Made by a program: the position numbers and the translations under genes. A model generated the notes under the pieces. It did no database searches. It was not told the DNA's origin and saw nothing but the letters and a program-made list of their open reading frames with translations. Positions 1-5,988 of a stretch of DNA of 8,595 nt are shown here, in pieces (position 1 is the stretch's first letter; each line of letters opens with the position of its first letter). The stretch is from DATHWB01 sp046565785 (GTDB taxonomy: Bacteria > Actinomycetota > Acidimicrobiia > Spongiisociales > ZC4RG35): positions 1 to 8,595 of the forward strand of contig JBKHXZ010000169.1 in NCBI GenBank assembly GCA_046565785.1, given 5' to 3'.

Positions 1-14
1 TGCACAGTTGTGCT

Positions 15-170
15 GTTGGTTCACCTGGTTCGCGGACCTCCCCCCTCTGCCGTTTTCTCCCCCCAGCTGGGGGGATCGGCCGGCCGCTTTGGGCTGGCCG
101 AGGGGGGAGCGAGCGAAGCGAGTAGGCGGCTCGGCTGTCTCCCCCCAACGGGCTTCGCCCTGGGGGGAGA
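15..170. repeat. GC-rich palindromic repeat element, left copy (diverged)
   Basis: This gene-free stretch holds a relative of the two repeats at 5171-5278 and 5334-5446. Bases 15-37 (beginning GTTGGTTCACCTG) match 5412-5434 at 22 of 23 positions. They are followed by the same CCCTCTG word, a C6/G6 palindrome (CCCCCCAGCTGGGGGG), a second stem (TCGGCCGGCC pairing with GGCTGGCCGA around a 6-base loop), a G6 run and a GCGAGCGAAGCGAG tail. The other copies have the same order of parts with different stem sequences. No coding potential is convincing here. The window edge may cut the element, so its true left border is unknown. Confidence 0.6.
138..170. terminator. Strong GC hairpin, possible bidirectional terminator
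   Basis: TCTCCCCCCA (138-147) pairs perfectly with TGGGGGGAGA (161-170). Beyond a two-base bulge the stem continues as GGGC/GCCC around a TTC loop. It lies 30 bases past the stop of the minus-strand gene ending at 201, where a terminator would be expected. There is no clear T-run on either side, so classical intrinsic termination is inferred from stem strength and position only. Confidence 0.45.
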
Positions 171-200
171 GAACCTGTCGGTCCGCCGCCGTGCGAGCCG

Positions 201-704
201 CTATTCCGCCGTCGCGCCGGTGGTGTCGCCGATGGTGAGGCCGATGATGATGAGGAGCGGTCCGCGGGCGGGCTCGTTGACAGGGATCTGTTCGATCGGT
301 GCCGCCAGGTGCCTCATCTCCACCACCGTGCCATGCGCTGCCCGGTCGGCGACGAAGGTGGTGATCACCTCGACCTCGAACCCTGCTTCCCGCGCCATGG
401 TGATCGTGGCAGTGGCAGACCCGGGGCGAGCCGCGTACTGGGCGAGGTAGCCGGCGGCAGGCGGCTGGGAGATCGGCGGCAACTGCAACTCACGCTCGAG
501 GGTTCCCGGCGACAGGAGCAGCAGTGTGGCCGAGAGGGCTACGGCCGCACCGAGGTGACCGGCTCCGTTGGAAACTGCCCGCAGTCGTCTGAGTGCGGCA
601 GGTGCGAAGGGGCGGCGTTGCCGGTGACGGCGCGCGGCTTCGCGGACGAGGATCGATTCGAGTTCGGCGGCGAACTCGGGGGTGCTCGGCGCGTCAAAAC
701 GCAT
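201..704 (-). CDS. Single-pass membrane protein, possible anti-sigma-like partner of the ECF sigma factor
   Basis: A 167-residue protein I do not recognise as a named family. The N-terminal ~45 residues are rich in Arg and Ala (REAARRHRQRR near residues 21-31) and should be cytoplasmic. A hydrophobic segment at about residues 49-64 (ALSATLLLL core) looks like one membrane span. The remaining ~100 residues would lie outside, with a short second hydrophobic patch (LLIIIGL, about 150-156). The ATG start overlaps the end of the upstream sigma gene by 11 bases, which suggests translational coupling. Size, topology and pairing fit a membrane-bound sigma regulator. However, no zinc-type HxxxCxxC anti-sigma motif is present, so the role is inferred from context alone. 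It could equally be an unrelated membrane protein of the same operon. Confidence 0.6.
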   Translation of the reverse strand: MRFDAPSTPEFAAELESILVREAARRHRQRRPFAPAALRRLRAVSNGAGHLGAAVALSATLLLLSPGTLERELQLPPISQPPAAGYLAQYAARPGSATATITMAREAGFEVEVITTFVADRAAHGTVVEMRHLAAPIEQIPVNEPARGPLLIIIGLTIGDTTGATAE

Positions 705-1293
705 GGCCGGCCCCCGGTTCGGTGGCGATGCTCCCCGGTTCGGGTTCGAGGATTCCGCGCATGTGCCGTCGTGCTCGGCTCAGCTTCAAGCGGGCGGCAT
801 TCGGGGTGAGCTCCAGCACGATCGCCGCCTCGCTCGGGGTGAGGCCTTCGAACGCAACCAGTTCTAGGACGTCCCGTTCGCCCTTCGACAGCTTGCCGAG
901 CGCTTCGGCCAGCGCCGGGGCGGTGCGGGTTGCGTCGATCGCCTCGGCGATCGCCTCCTCTTCCATCCCCTGGAAACGCACTTCACTGTGGGTGCTCTTG
1001 ACGAGGAGTCGGGCGAACCCCGCCTTGCGACGCCGTTGTCGGGCGAGGACACGTCGAGCGATTCCGTACAGCCAGGGCAGCGCGGTGTCGGTCTCGGGGA
1101 TGTAACGGTTGGCGGCTTGGAGGGCGATCATGAAGGTGTCGGAGACGAGGTCGGCGACATCGTCGGGGCTGTCACAGCGGCGAACGGCATACGCCGTCAC
1201 CGCACGCGAATGTCGACGGAAGAAAGCCCCATACGCTTCCCCGTCACCGTTCGCAGCGGCCGCAAGGAGATCCGCGTCCGATCGGTCCACCAC
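694..1293 (-). CDS. RNA polymerase sigma-70 factor, ECF subfamily
   Basis: An alternative sigma factor that would direct RNA polymerase to a specific promoter set. With the GTG start at 1293 it has 199 residues. Region 2 spans about residues 6-92, with DADLLAAAANGD, the DDVADLVSDTFMIAL helix and the PWLYGIARRVLARQRRR segment. Region 4 spans about 131-183, with LSKGERDVLELVAFEGL, then the helix-turn-helix LTPSEAAIVLELTPNAARLKLSRARR. The short linker and lack of regions 1 and 3 fit ECF factors. The start is uncertain. An ATG at 1329 would add a Cys-rich 12-residue leader that looks non-conserved, and no candidate has a clear ribosome binding site. The gene is divergent from coxS and overlaps the downstream membrane-protein gene by 11 bases. 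Regulation of the cox operon by it is possible but unproven. Confidence 0.9.
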   Translation of the reverse strand: MVDRSDADLLAAAANGDGEAYGAFFRRHSRAVTAYAVRRCDSPDDVADLVSDTFMIALQAANRYIPETDTALPWLYGIARRVLARQRRRKAGFARLLVKSTHSEVRFQGMEEEAIAEAIDATRTAPALAEALGKLSKGERDVLELVAFEGLTPSEAAIVLELTPNAARLKLSRARRHMRGILEPEPGSIATEPGAGHAF

Positions 1294-1302
1294 ACCCGAA
1301 GT

Positions 1303-1324
1303 ATGCACCGATATGCAGGTGCAT
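1303..1324. promoter_or_regulatory. Inverted repeat ATGCACC-N8-GGTGCAT, candidate operator
   Basis: Perfect 7-base arms (1303-1309 and 1318-1324) are separated by 8 bases. The repeat lies just upstream of the preferred GTG start of the sigma gene. If the ATG at 1329 were the true start, it would lie inside the coding sequence instead. Function as a protein-binding site is inferred from symmetry and position. Confidence 0.4.
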
Positions 1325-1389
1325 GTCATGGCTCGTTCGGTCGACGAGGCCTGTGGAAAAGTCGCGTCTCTGCCACCCCTTGCTTTCGG

Positions 1390-1417
1390 GGACGATTAGT
1401 TTCGAAATCAGTCGTCC
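1390..1417. promoter_or_regulatory. 28-base imperfect palindrome upstream of coxS, candidate operator
   Basis: The outer arms GGACGA (1390-1395) and TCGTCC (1412-1417) are exact complements, and the centre is the 8-base palindrome TTTCGAAA (1400-1407). In total 22 of 28 positions are symmetric. It ends four bases before the coxS ribosome binding site, so a bound protein could block transcription or an RNA hairpin could affect translation. Two of the three mismatched pairs would be G-U in RNA. No matching regulator family is recognised. Confidence 0.5.
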
Positions 1418-1420
1418 GAA

Positions 1421-1426
1421 GGAGGG
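1421..1426 (+). promoter_or_regulatory. Ribosome binding site that fixes the TTG start of coxS
   Basis: GGAGGG lies five bases before TTG 1432 but 17 bases before the first in-frame ATG (1444). This supports TTG as the start. Confidence 0.7.
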
Positions 1427-1431
1427 TTGTC

Positions 1432-1932
1432 TTGCAGGTTTCCATGACCGTGAACGGAGAGGCGGTTTCGGAGGACGTCGAACCGAGGACCCTCCTCGTC
1501 CACTTCATTCGTGAGAATCTGAACCTCACCGGCACCCACGTTGGATGCGAGACGTCGTACTGCGGTGCTTGCACGGTGCTGGTCGACGGAAAATCGGTGA
1601 AGTCGTGCACGATGCTCGCAGTCCAGGCCGAAGGGGCGCAGATAACCACCATCGAAGGTCTGGCCGACGGTGAGCAGATGCATCCGATCCAAGAAGGGTT
1701 CTGGGAGCGTCACGGCTTGCAGTGCGGGTATTGCACACCGGGAATGATCATGTCTGCGGCCGGCCTCCTGGCTGAGAACGACAACCCCAGCGAAGAAGAG
1801 ATCCGGCATGGGATCGAAGGCAATCTCTGCCGTTGCACCGGGTATCACAACATCGTCAAGGCGATCGAGTATGCCGCCGCCAAGATGCGGGGCGAGACGC
1901 CCGCCCCGGCGGAATGGGAGGTGACCGCATGA
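1432..1932 (+). CDS. coxS: Molybdenum hydroxylase small subunit, [2Fe-2S] (CoxS-like)
   Basis: The iron-sulfur subunit of a xanthine-oxidase-family Mo hydroxylase, passing electrons from the molybdenum site to FAD. Its 166 residues are the usual family length. The N-terminal ferredoxin-like domain carries the proximal cluster ligands C39, C44, C47 and C59 (CETSYCGAC...C). The C-terminal helical domain carries the distal cluster ligands C98 and C101 (CGYCTPGMIMSA) and C133 and C135 (CRCTGY). All eight cysteines are present. The TTG start is chosen for its GGAGGG site five bases upstream and because it gives the typical beginning (M)QVSMTVNG. The open frame upstream of it has no family similarity. 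The stop overlaps the coxL start by four bases (ATGA). Confidence 0.95.
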   Translation: MQVSMTVNGEAVSEDVEPRTLLVHFIRENLNLTGTHVGCETSYCGACTVLVDGKSVKSCTMLAVQAEGAQITTIEGLADGEQMHPIQEGFWERHGLQCGYCTPGMIMSAAGLLAENDNPSEEEIRHGIEGNLCRCTGYHNIVKAIEYAAAKMRGETPAPAEWEVTA

Positions 1933-4307
1933 GCACGACCAGTGCACTGGGCGGCGTCGTTCGCCGTCGCGAAGATCCGGCACTCGTCACGGGCAAAGGG
2001 CTGTACGTGGACGACGTCAAACGGCCAGGGATGCTCCACGCCGCTTTCGTGCGCAGCCCATACGCACACGCCCGCATCACGTCGATCGATGCCGATGACG
2101 CCCGTTCGATGCCGGGGGTCAAGGCCGTGTACACGGCCGAGGACGTGCGGCATCTCGGACCGCTGCCTGCCCAGGTTCCCGTCGGTCAGGTCCGCCCACT
2201 CCTCGCCGACGGGGTAGTCAAACACATGGGTGAGGCGGTGGCGATGGTGGTGGCGTCCACTCGAGCCCAGGCTCAAGATGCCGCCGACGCGGTGTTCGTC
2301 GATTACGACGTTCTCCAGCCGGTGATCGACCTGAAGGATGCTCTGTCGAACCGGGCCAAGGTCCACGACTCGCTCGACTCGAACGTTCTCATCACCTGGA
2401 CGACTCCATTCGGCGCGGACGAGGAGACGCAGGCCAAGCTCGCCGAAGACATCGCTGCAGCCAAGGCACGAGAGGACACCGTCACGGTGTCGCTGGAGAT
2501 GAACAACCAGCGTCTGCTTCCCACCGCCATCGAACCCCGTTCGGTGGTCGCCGAATGGAACAGTGGTTACGGGGAGATGACGCTCTGGTCGTCGTCGCAG
2601 ATGATCTCGGCGGTGGCCGGTGCGGTCGGCAAGGTGCTGGGAATCCCGTACAACCAGATCCATGCCATCGCTCCGGAAGTCGGGGGCGGGTTCGGAGCGA
2701 AACTGAACGTCTACCCGGATGAGATCCTGGTTCCCTGGGCGTCGAAGCAGCTCGGCAAGCCGGTCAAGTACACCGAGACCCGGAGGGAGGCGGCCGTGTC
2801 CACCATCCAGGGTCGCGGATGGATCGGGACGGCCACCATCACCGGTACCCGCGACGGCGAAGTCCTGGCATACGAACTCGACGCCATCTGTGACATGGGG
2901 GCGTACTCCCAGAACTTCACCGTGGCCATCCCGTTCCTCGGGGTCTTCGTCGGTTCCGGTCAGTACAAGTTCCCCACCCGGATGAAGCTCGACTGCGTGA
3001 CGACGCACACCCAAACTACCTATGCGTATCGGGGCGCCGGTCGGCCGGAGGCGATCTACTACATCGAGCGAATCGTCGACGCGTACGCCCGCGAGATCGG
3101 CATGGATTCGGCTGACGTGCGGATGAAGAACTTCATTCCCGCTGAAGCGTTCCCGGCAGCGGTCTCGCCGGTGGGTTTCGCGATCGACACCGGGGACTAC
3201 ACCACCAATCTGCAGACCATGCTGGATCTGCCCGAATACGCCGAGATGAAAGCCGAACGTGATCGGTTGCGAAGCGAGGGCAAGCTGGCCGGTCTCGGAC
3301 TCTCCACGTATGTCGAGGTGTGCGGCTTCGGTCCGTCCGGGCTCGTCGACCTCGGTTTTTCGTGGGCCGAATACGGCGTTCCTTCGGCGTTCAACGGGTC
3401 GGGGCTCGTGCGGGTGAACCCGGACGGGACCGCCAACGTCATCATCGGCACCGGTCCGTCCGGTCAGGGACATCAGACCACCTGGGCCCAGATCGTCTCC
3501 CAGCAGACCGGAATCGAGTTCGACAAGATTCGCGTCACTTACGGGGACACGAAAGAAGCGCCGATCACCATCGGGACCTTCGGATCCCGGTCGGCGGCAG
3601 TCGACGGCGCAGCCGCGTACGAGGCCGCCGGCAAGGTGGCAGCGAAGGCGGCAAAGATCGCCGCTCATCTCTTGGAGGCCTCAGAAGAGGACATCCGCTT
3701 CGAGGATGGAGCCGCTCACGTCGCCGGTTCTCCGGACAAATCGGTGTCGTGGGCGGAGATCGCCAAAGTGGCATATCAGCCTCACCTGCTCCCGGAAGGG
3801 CTGGAAGGAGGGATGGAAGCCCATGCCATCTTCAGCCCGGCCAACGCCACCTGGCCGTTCGGGACCATGGCATGTCTGGTGACCGTCGACGAGGACACCG
3901 GTGATGTGCAGCTTCGTCGCTGGGTCAGCGTCGACGACTGTGGCAATGTCATCAACCCGATGATCGTCGACGGGCAGATCCACGGGGGCCTCGCCCAAGG
4001 GATCGGACAGGCATTGTTCGAAGACGCCATCTACGACGGTGAAGGAAACCTGCTCACCGCAGGTCTCATCGACTACCCGATGCCGACGGCCGGGGATGTC
4101 CCCCGATACGAGCTGCATCGGACAGTCACTCCGACGGATGTCAACCCGCTGGGTGTCAAGGGCATCGGCGAGGCCGGAACCATCGGGTCGGCCCAGACCG
4201 TGGTCAACGCCGTGGTCGACGCTCTGGCTCATCTCGGAGTGAGACACGTCGACATGCCACTCCGACCGAAACGGGTGTGGCAGGCAATCAAGAGCGCCCA
4301 GAACTGA
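1929..4307 (+). CDS. coxL: Molybdenum hydroxylase large subunit, form II CoxL-like
   Basis: The catalytic subunit, binding a molybdopterin-cytosine-dinucleotide-type cofactor, 792 residues and full length. The N-terminal hammerhead domain occupies roughly residues 15-125, and two cofactor-binding domains follow. Visible motifs are GGGFGAK (252-258), the active-site loop AYRGAGR (366-372), GQGH (512-515) and GVKGIGEAGTIGS with the likely catalytic Glu748. Form I CO dehydrogenase has AYxCSFR in the active-site loop, with the cysteine that binds copper. Here that cysteine is absent, so this is form II. Form II proteins are often annotated as CO dehydrogenase, but their substrate is generally unproven and may be another aldehyde, purine or heterocycle. 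The start is well supported by GGGAGG about seven bases upstream. The order S-L-M is typical of form II clusters. Confidence 0.95.
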   Translation: MSTTSALGGVVRRREDPALVTGKGLYVDDVKRPGMLHAAFVRSPYAHARITSIDADDARSMPGVKAVYTAEDVRHLGPLPAQVPVGQVRPLLADGVVKHMGEAVAMVVASTRAQAQDAADAVFVDYDVLQPVIDLKDALSNRAKVHDSLDSNVLITWTTPFGADEETQAKLAEDIAAAKAREDTVTVSLEMNNQRLLPTAIEPRSVVAEWNSGYGEMTLWSSSQMISAVAGAVGKVLGIPYNQIHAIAPEVGGGFGAKLNVYPDEILVPWASKQLGKPVKYTETRREAAVSTIQGRGWIGTATITGTRDGEVLAYELDAICDMGAYSQNFTVAIPFLGVFVGSGQYKFPTRMKLDCVTTHTQTTYAYRGAGRPEAIYYIERIVDAYAREIGMDSADVRMKNFIPAEAFPAAVSPVGFAIDTGDYTTNLQTMLDLPEYAEMKAERDRLRSEGKLAGLGLSTYVEVCGFGPSGLVDLGFSWAEYGVPSAFNGSGLVRVNPDGTANVIIGTGPSGQGHQTTWAQIVSQQTGIEFDKIRVTYGDTKEAPITIGTFGSRSAAVDGAAAYEAAGKVAAKAAKIAAHLLEASEEDIRFEDGAAHVAGSPDKSVSWAEIAKVAYQPHLLPEGLEGGMEAHAIFSPANATWPFGTMACLVTVDEDTGDVQLRRWVSVDDCGNVINPMIVDGQIHGGLAQGIGQALFEDAIYDGEGNLLTAGLIDYPMPTAGDVPRYELHRTVTPTDVNPLGVKGIGEAGTIGSAQTVVNAVVDALAHLGVRHVDMPLRPKRVWQAIKSAQN

Positions 4308-4319
4308 GAGGAGGTAACG

Positions 4320-5165
4320 ATGTATCCACGGGCATTCGACTATGTCGCCGCCTCCTCGATCGACGAGGCGGTCAGAGAGCTGGGGAATGCCGACTTCGCC
4401 AAGGTGATGTCGGGCGGGATGTCGCTCATCCCCATGATGAAACTGCGGCTGTTGTCACCCGACGTGGTGGTCGACATCGGCCGGGTTGCCGGGCTCGGTG
4501 ACATCACCGACGACGGGGATGCGATCACGATCGGCGCCCTCGTCACCCACGAGAAGACGGCCAGCTCAGCGGTTCCGACCGCACTGAGGACGGCTGCCGC
4601 CTGGACTGGTGACCGCCAGGTGCGGGCACGAGGCACGACCTGCGGGGCGGTGGCGCATGCCGACATCGCCGCCGACCAACCTTCGGCGGTGTTGGCGCTC
4701 GGCGGCGTGATGATGGCCCAGGGTCCGAACGGAACCCGGGAGATCGCCGGCGAGGACTTCTTCGTCGATGCGCTCACGTCGGCGCTGGAGCCGAACGAGA
4801 TCCTCACCTCGATTCGTCTCCCCAAGCGGGGTGGCGGTTCGGCGTACGACAAGCTGGGCCGTCGTGGCGGTCACACCGACTACGCAGTGGCCGGCGCTTC
4901 GGCGTGGGTTGCGAAGGACAATGGCTCGATCTCAGACGCCCGTGTGGCGCTGACCGGGGTCGGTCTCAAGCCCGAGCTGGCCCGCGGTGTGATGGAGGCG
5001 ATCATCGGCACCGACGGCAGTGACTCCGCCGTCGCCGCGGCGGCGGAGAAGGCGGTCGAGGGGATCACCGTGCTGGAAGACCTGTACGGGTCGGTTGAGT
5101 ACAAGTCCCATCTCGCCCGGGTGATGGTCAAACGCGCTCTCACCCAAGCCATCGCCGAAGCCTGA
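4320..5165 (+). CDS. coxM: Molybdenum hydroxylase medium subunit, FAD-binding (CoxM-like)
   Basis: The flavoprotein subunit that takes electrons from the iron-sulfur clusters and hands them to an acceptor. Its 281 residues match the family. The first FAD motif, normally AGGxS, is SGGMS at residues 31-35 within a conserved SLIPMMKLRL context. The second, normally TIGG, reads TTCG at 106-109, followed by the typical AVAHADIAAD. The C-terminal CoxM/CutM domain covers roughly residues 175-280, ending in SHLARVMVKRAL. An AGGAGGT site (4309-4315) precedes the ATG by four bases, and the gap after coxL is 12 bases, so it is the third gene of the same transcript. The Ile-to-Thr and Gly-to-Cys changes in the second motif are unusual but the rest looks intact. 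Confidence 0.94.
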   Translation: MYPRAFDYVAASSIDEAVRELGNADFAKVMSGGMSLIPMMKLRLLSPDVVVDIGRVAGLGDITDDGDAITIGALVTHEKTASSAVPTALRTAAAWTGDRQVRARGTTCGAVAHADIAADQPSAVLALGGVMMAQGPNGTREIAGEDFFVDALTSALEPNEILTSIRLPKRGGGSAYDKLGRRGGHTDYAVAGASAWVAKDNGSISDARVALTGVGLKPELARGVMEAIIGTDGSDSAVAAAAEKAVEGITVLEDLYGSVEYKSHLARVMVKRALTQAIAEA

Positions 5166-5170
5166 GCAGT

Positions 5171-5217
5171 GTCCCCCCAGCGAAGCGTTGGGGGGACAGG
5201 CCCGCCTGTGGCGGGCC
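5171..5217. terminator. Double GC hairpin after coxM, possible transcription end
   Basis: Two perfect stems in a row, 9 and 8 base pairs, start five bases after the coxM stop. They could end the coxSLM transcript. There is no following T-run, so this is a position-based inference. Transcripts from the opposite strand would fold the same way. Confidence 0.4.
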
Positions 5218-5278
5218 AGGGGGGCCATGCGAGCGTAGCGAGCTCGTTGGTTCACTCTTCTCGCGGATGGCTCCCCCC
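5171..5278. repeat. GC-rich palindromic repeat, copy A
   Basis: First of two tandemly spaced copies 166 bases apart, filling the gap between the convergent coxM and zinc-ribbon genes. It begins with hairpin GTCCCCCCA/TGGGGGGAC (5171-5179 with 5189-5197). Next is a second hairpin GGCCCGCC-TGT-GGCGGGCC (5199-5217), then a G6 run, a GCGAGCGTAGCGAG tail and GTTGGTTCAC. Bases 5190-5225 are identical to 5356-5391 (36 of 36), and 5237-5255 are identical to 5403-5421. No protein is supported here. A further C6/G6 hairpin (5271-5278 with 5296-5303) follows, and 5304-5333 shows nothing more. Confidence 0.8.
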
Positions 5279-5333
5279 CTCTGTCTCGCTGCGCTGGGGG
5301 GAGAGAGTGTTGAGGATGTGTTCCCCTCCCTTT

Positions 5334-5446
5334 GTCCCCCCGGAGCGAAGCGATGGGGGGGACAGGCCCGCCTGTGGCGGGCCAGGGGGGCACCGCGAGC
5401 GGAGCGAGCTCGTTGGTTCACCTGTTTCGCGGACTGCGTCCCTCTG
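5334..5446. repeat. GC-rich palindromic repeat, copy B
   Basis: Second copy of the element at 5171. It has hairpin GTCCCCCC/GGGGGGAC (5334-5341 with 5356-5363), hairpin GGCCCGCC-TGT-GGCGGGCC (5365-5383), a G6 run, GCGAGCGGAGCGAG, then GTTGGTTCACCTG and CCCTCTGCC. The first loop differs from copy A while the stem is kept. The element ends just before the stop of the minus-strand zinc-ribbon gene at 5457, so it may end that transcript too. Confidence 0.8.
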
Positions 5447-5456
5447 CCAGTCGCGG

Positions 5457-5600
5457 CTACCCGCGTACTCTCTTCGGCGACGATGAGTCCAGGTCGGCCC
5501 CGCAGTGAGGGCAGGTGGTGGAATCGTCGAGCTCGGTCGAGTCGAGGAAGCGGCCGCAACTCAGACAGGTCGAGTCGAGAAAGCAGGCAGGGTCACCCAT
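5457..5600 (-). CDS. Small zinc-ribbon protein, 47 residues
   Basis: A very small protein with two paired-cysteine knuckles, CLSCG (Cys12, Cys15) and CPHCG (Cys30, Cys33), spaced as in a zinc ribbon. Two additional features are an extra Cys6 and acidic, serine-rich stretches (DSTELDDS, DLDSSS). The C-terminus is basic (PKRVRG). The ATG at 5600 overlaps the end of the rhodanese gene by eight bases, so the two are probably translated together. The product may bind zinc or act as a small partner of the rhodanese. No enzymatic function is claimed. The longer reading of this frame upstream to 5672 is out-of-frame rhodanese sequence and was not used. Confidence 0.7.
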   Translation of the reverse strand: MGDPACFLDSTCLSCGRFLDSTELDDSTTCPHCGADLDSSSPKRVRG

Positions 5601-5934
5601 CGTGACCGCCGTAGTCGACCGGCTGCCCGGCGTTGGCCCAGGCCACGATGCCCCCGGCGAGATTCCACACATTCGTCATCCCCGCCTGGGTCGTCAGCGC
5701 ATGCACCACCTGGGCCGATCGTCCGCCACTGTGACATTGGAAGACGATGTCACGGTCGGCGGGAAGATCGGCATACCACTCGTTGATCATGGTGATGGGC
5801 CGGTGGACGGCGCCCGGAATCCGCGCCTCGTCCCACTCCGCCTGTTCACGCACGTCGACCAACAGGGCGCCCGCTTCGATACGAGCGGCGGCTTCGTCGA
5901 CGTCGACGGTAGGCACCTCAGGCTGTCCGAACAC
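5593..5934 (-). CDS. Single-domain rhodanese-like sulfurtransferase
   Basis: A 113-residue single rhodanese domain, the usual length for GlpE/PspE-type proteins, without a signal peptide and so probably cytoplasmic. Seen in order are the N-terminal VPTVDVDEAAARI, then LLVDVREQAEWDEARIPGA (the conserved substrate-entry region), then the active-site loop CHSGGRS with catalytic Cys67, and the C-terminal NVWNLAGGIVAWANAG signature. The six-residue loop and intact cysteine predict sulfane-sulfur transfer. The start is GTG 5934, chosen because family similarity begins directly after it. The open frame continues much further upstream, but only as the shadow of the MoxR gene. It is divergent from the CoxD-like ATPase gene with about 54 bases between starts, so the two may share a control region. 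Confidence 0.9.
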   Translation of the reverse strand: MFGQPEVPTVDVDEAAARIEAGALLVDVREQAEWDEARIPGAVHRPITMINEWYADLPADRDIVFQCHSGGRSAQVVHALTTQAGMTNVWNLAGGIVAWANAGQPVDYGGHDG

Positions 5935-5943
5935 CGGCGAAAG

Positions 5944-5956
5944 CCTACCGGGTAGG
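5944..5956. promoter_or_regulatory. Short inverted repeat in the rhodanese/moxR divergent gap
   Basis: CCTACC-G-GGTAGG, perfect 6-base arms, sits between the divergent rhodanese and MoxR-type genes, where a shared operator could lie. On the minus strand it covers the weak ribosome binding region of the rhodanese. It is short, so chance symmetry is possible. Confidence 0.3.
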
Positions 5957-5988
5957 GGATTTCGGTGGTCGACCGGTATCGTGGCGGG

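Noticed and set aside
1380..1408. Sigma-70-like promoter TTGCTT (1380-1385) with a -10 near 1403
   Set aside because: The -10 candidate (CGAAAT) is poor and no ECF-type box pair with 16-17 base spacing was found, so no promoter is called.
988..1431. In-frame extension of coxS upstream of TTG 1432
   Set aside because: The extension runs through the sigma gene on the other strand, shows no family similarity, and the GGAGGG site points to 1432.
1845..3668. 607-codon open frame on the minus strand opposite coxL
   Set aside because: Arg/Gly/His/Asp-rich shadow frame typical of high-GC DNA; the + strand gene has full-length family motifs.
5171..5446. CRISPR array
   Set aside because: Only two close copies, each over 100 bases, internally palindromic, with no short regular spacers.
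5169..5605. Short open frames within the repeat region on both strands
   Set aside because: They translate repeated GC-rich hairpins, lack ribosome binding sites and resemble no family.
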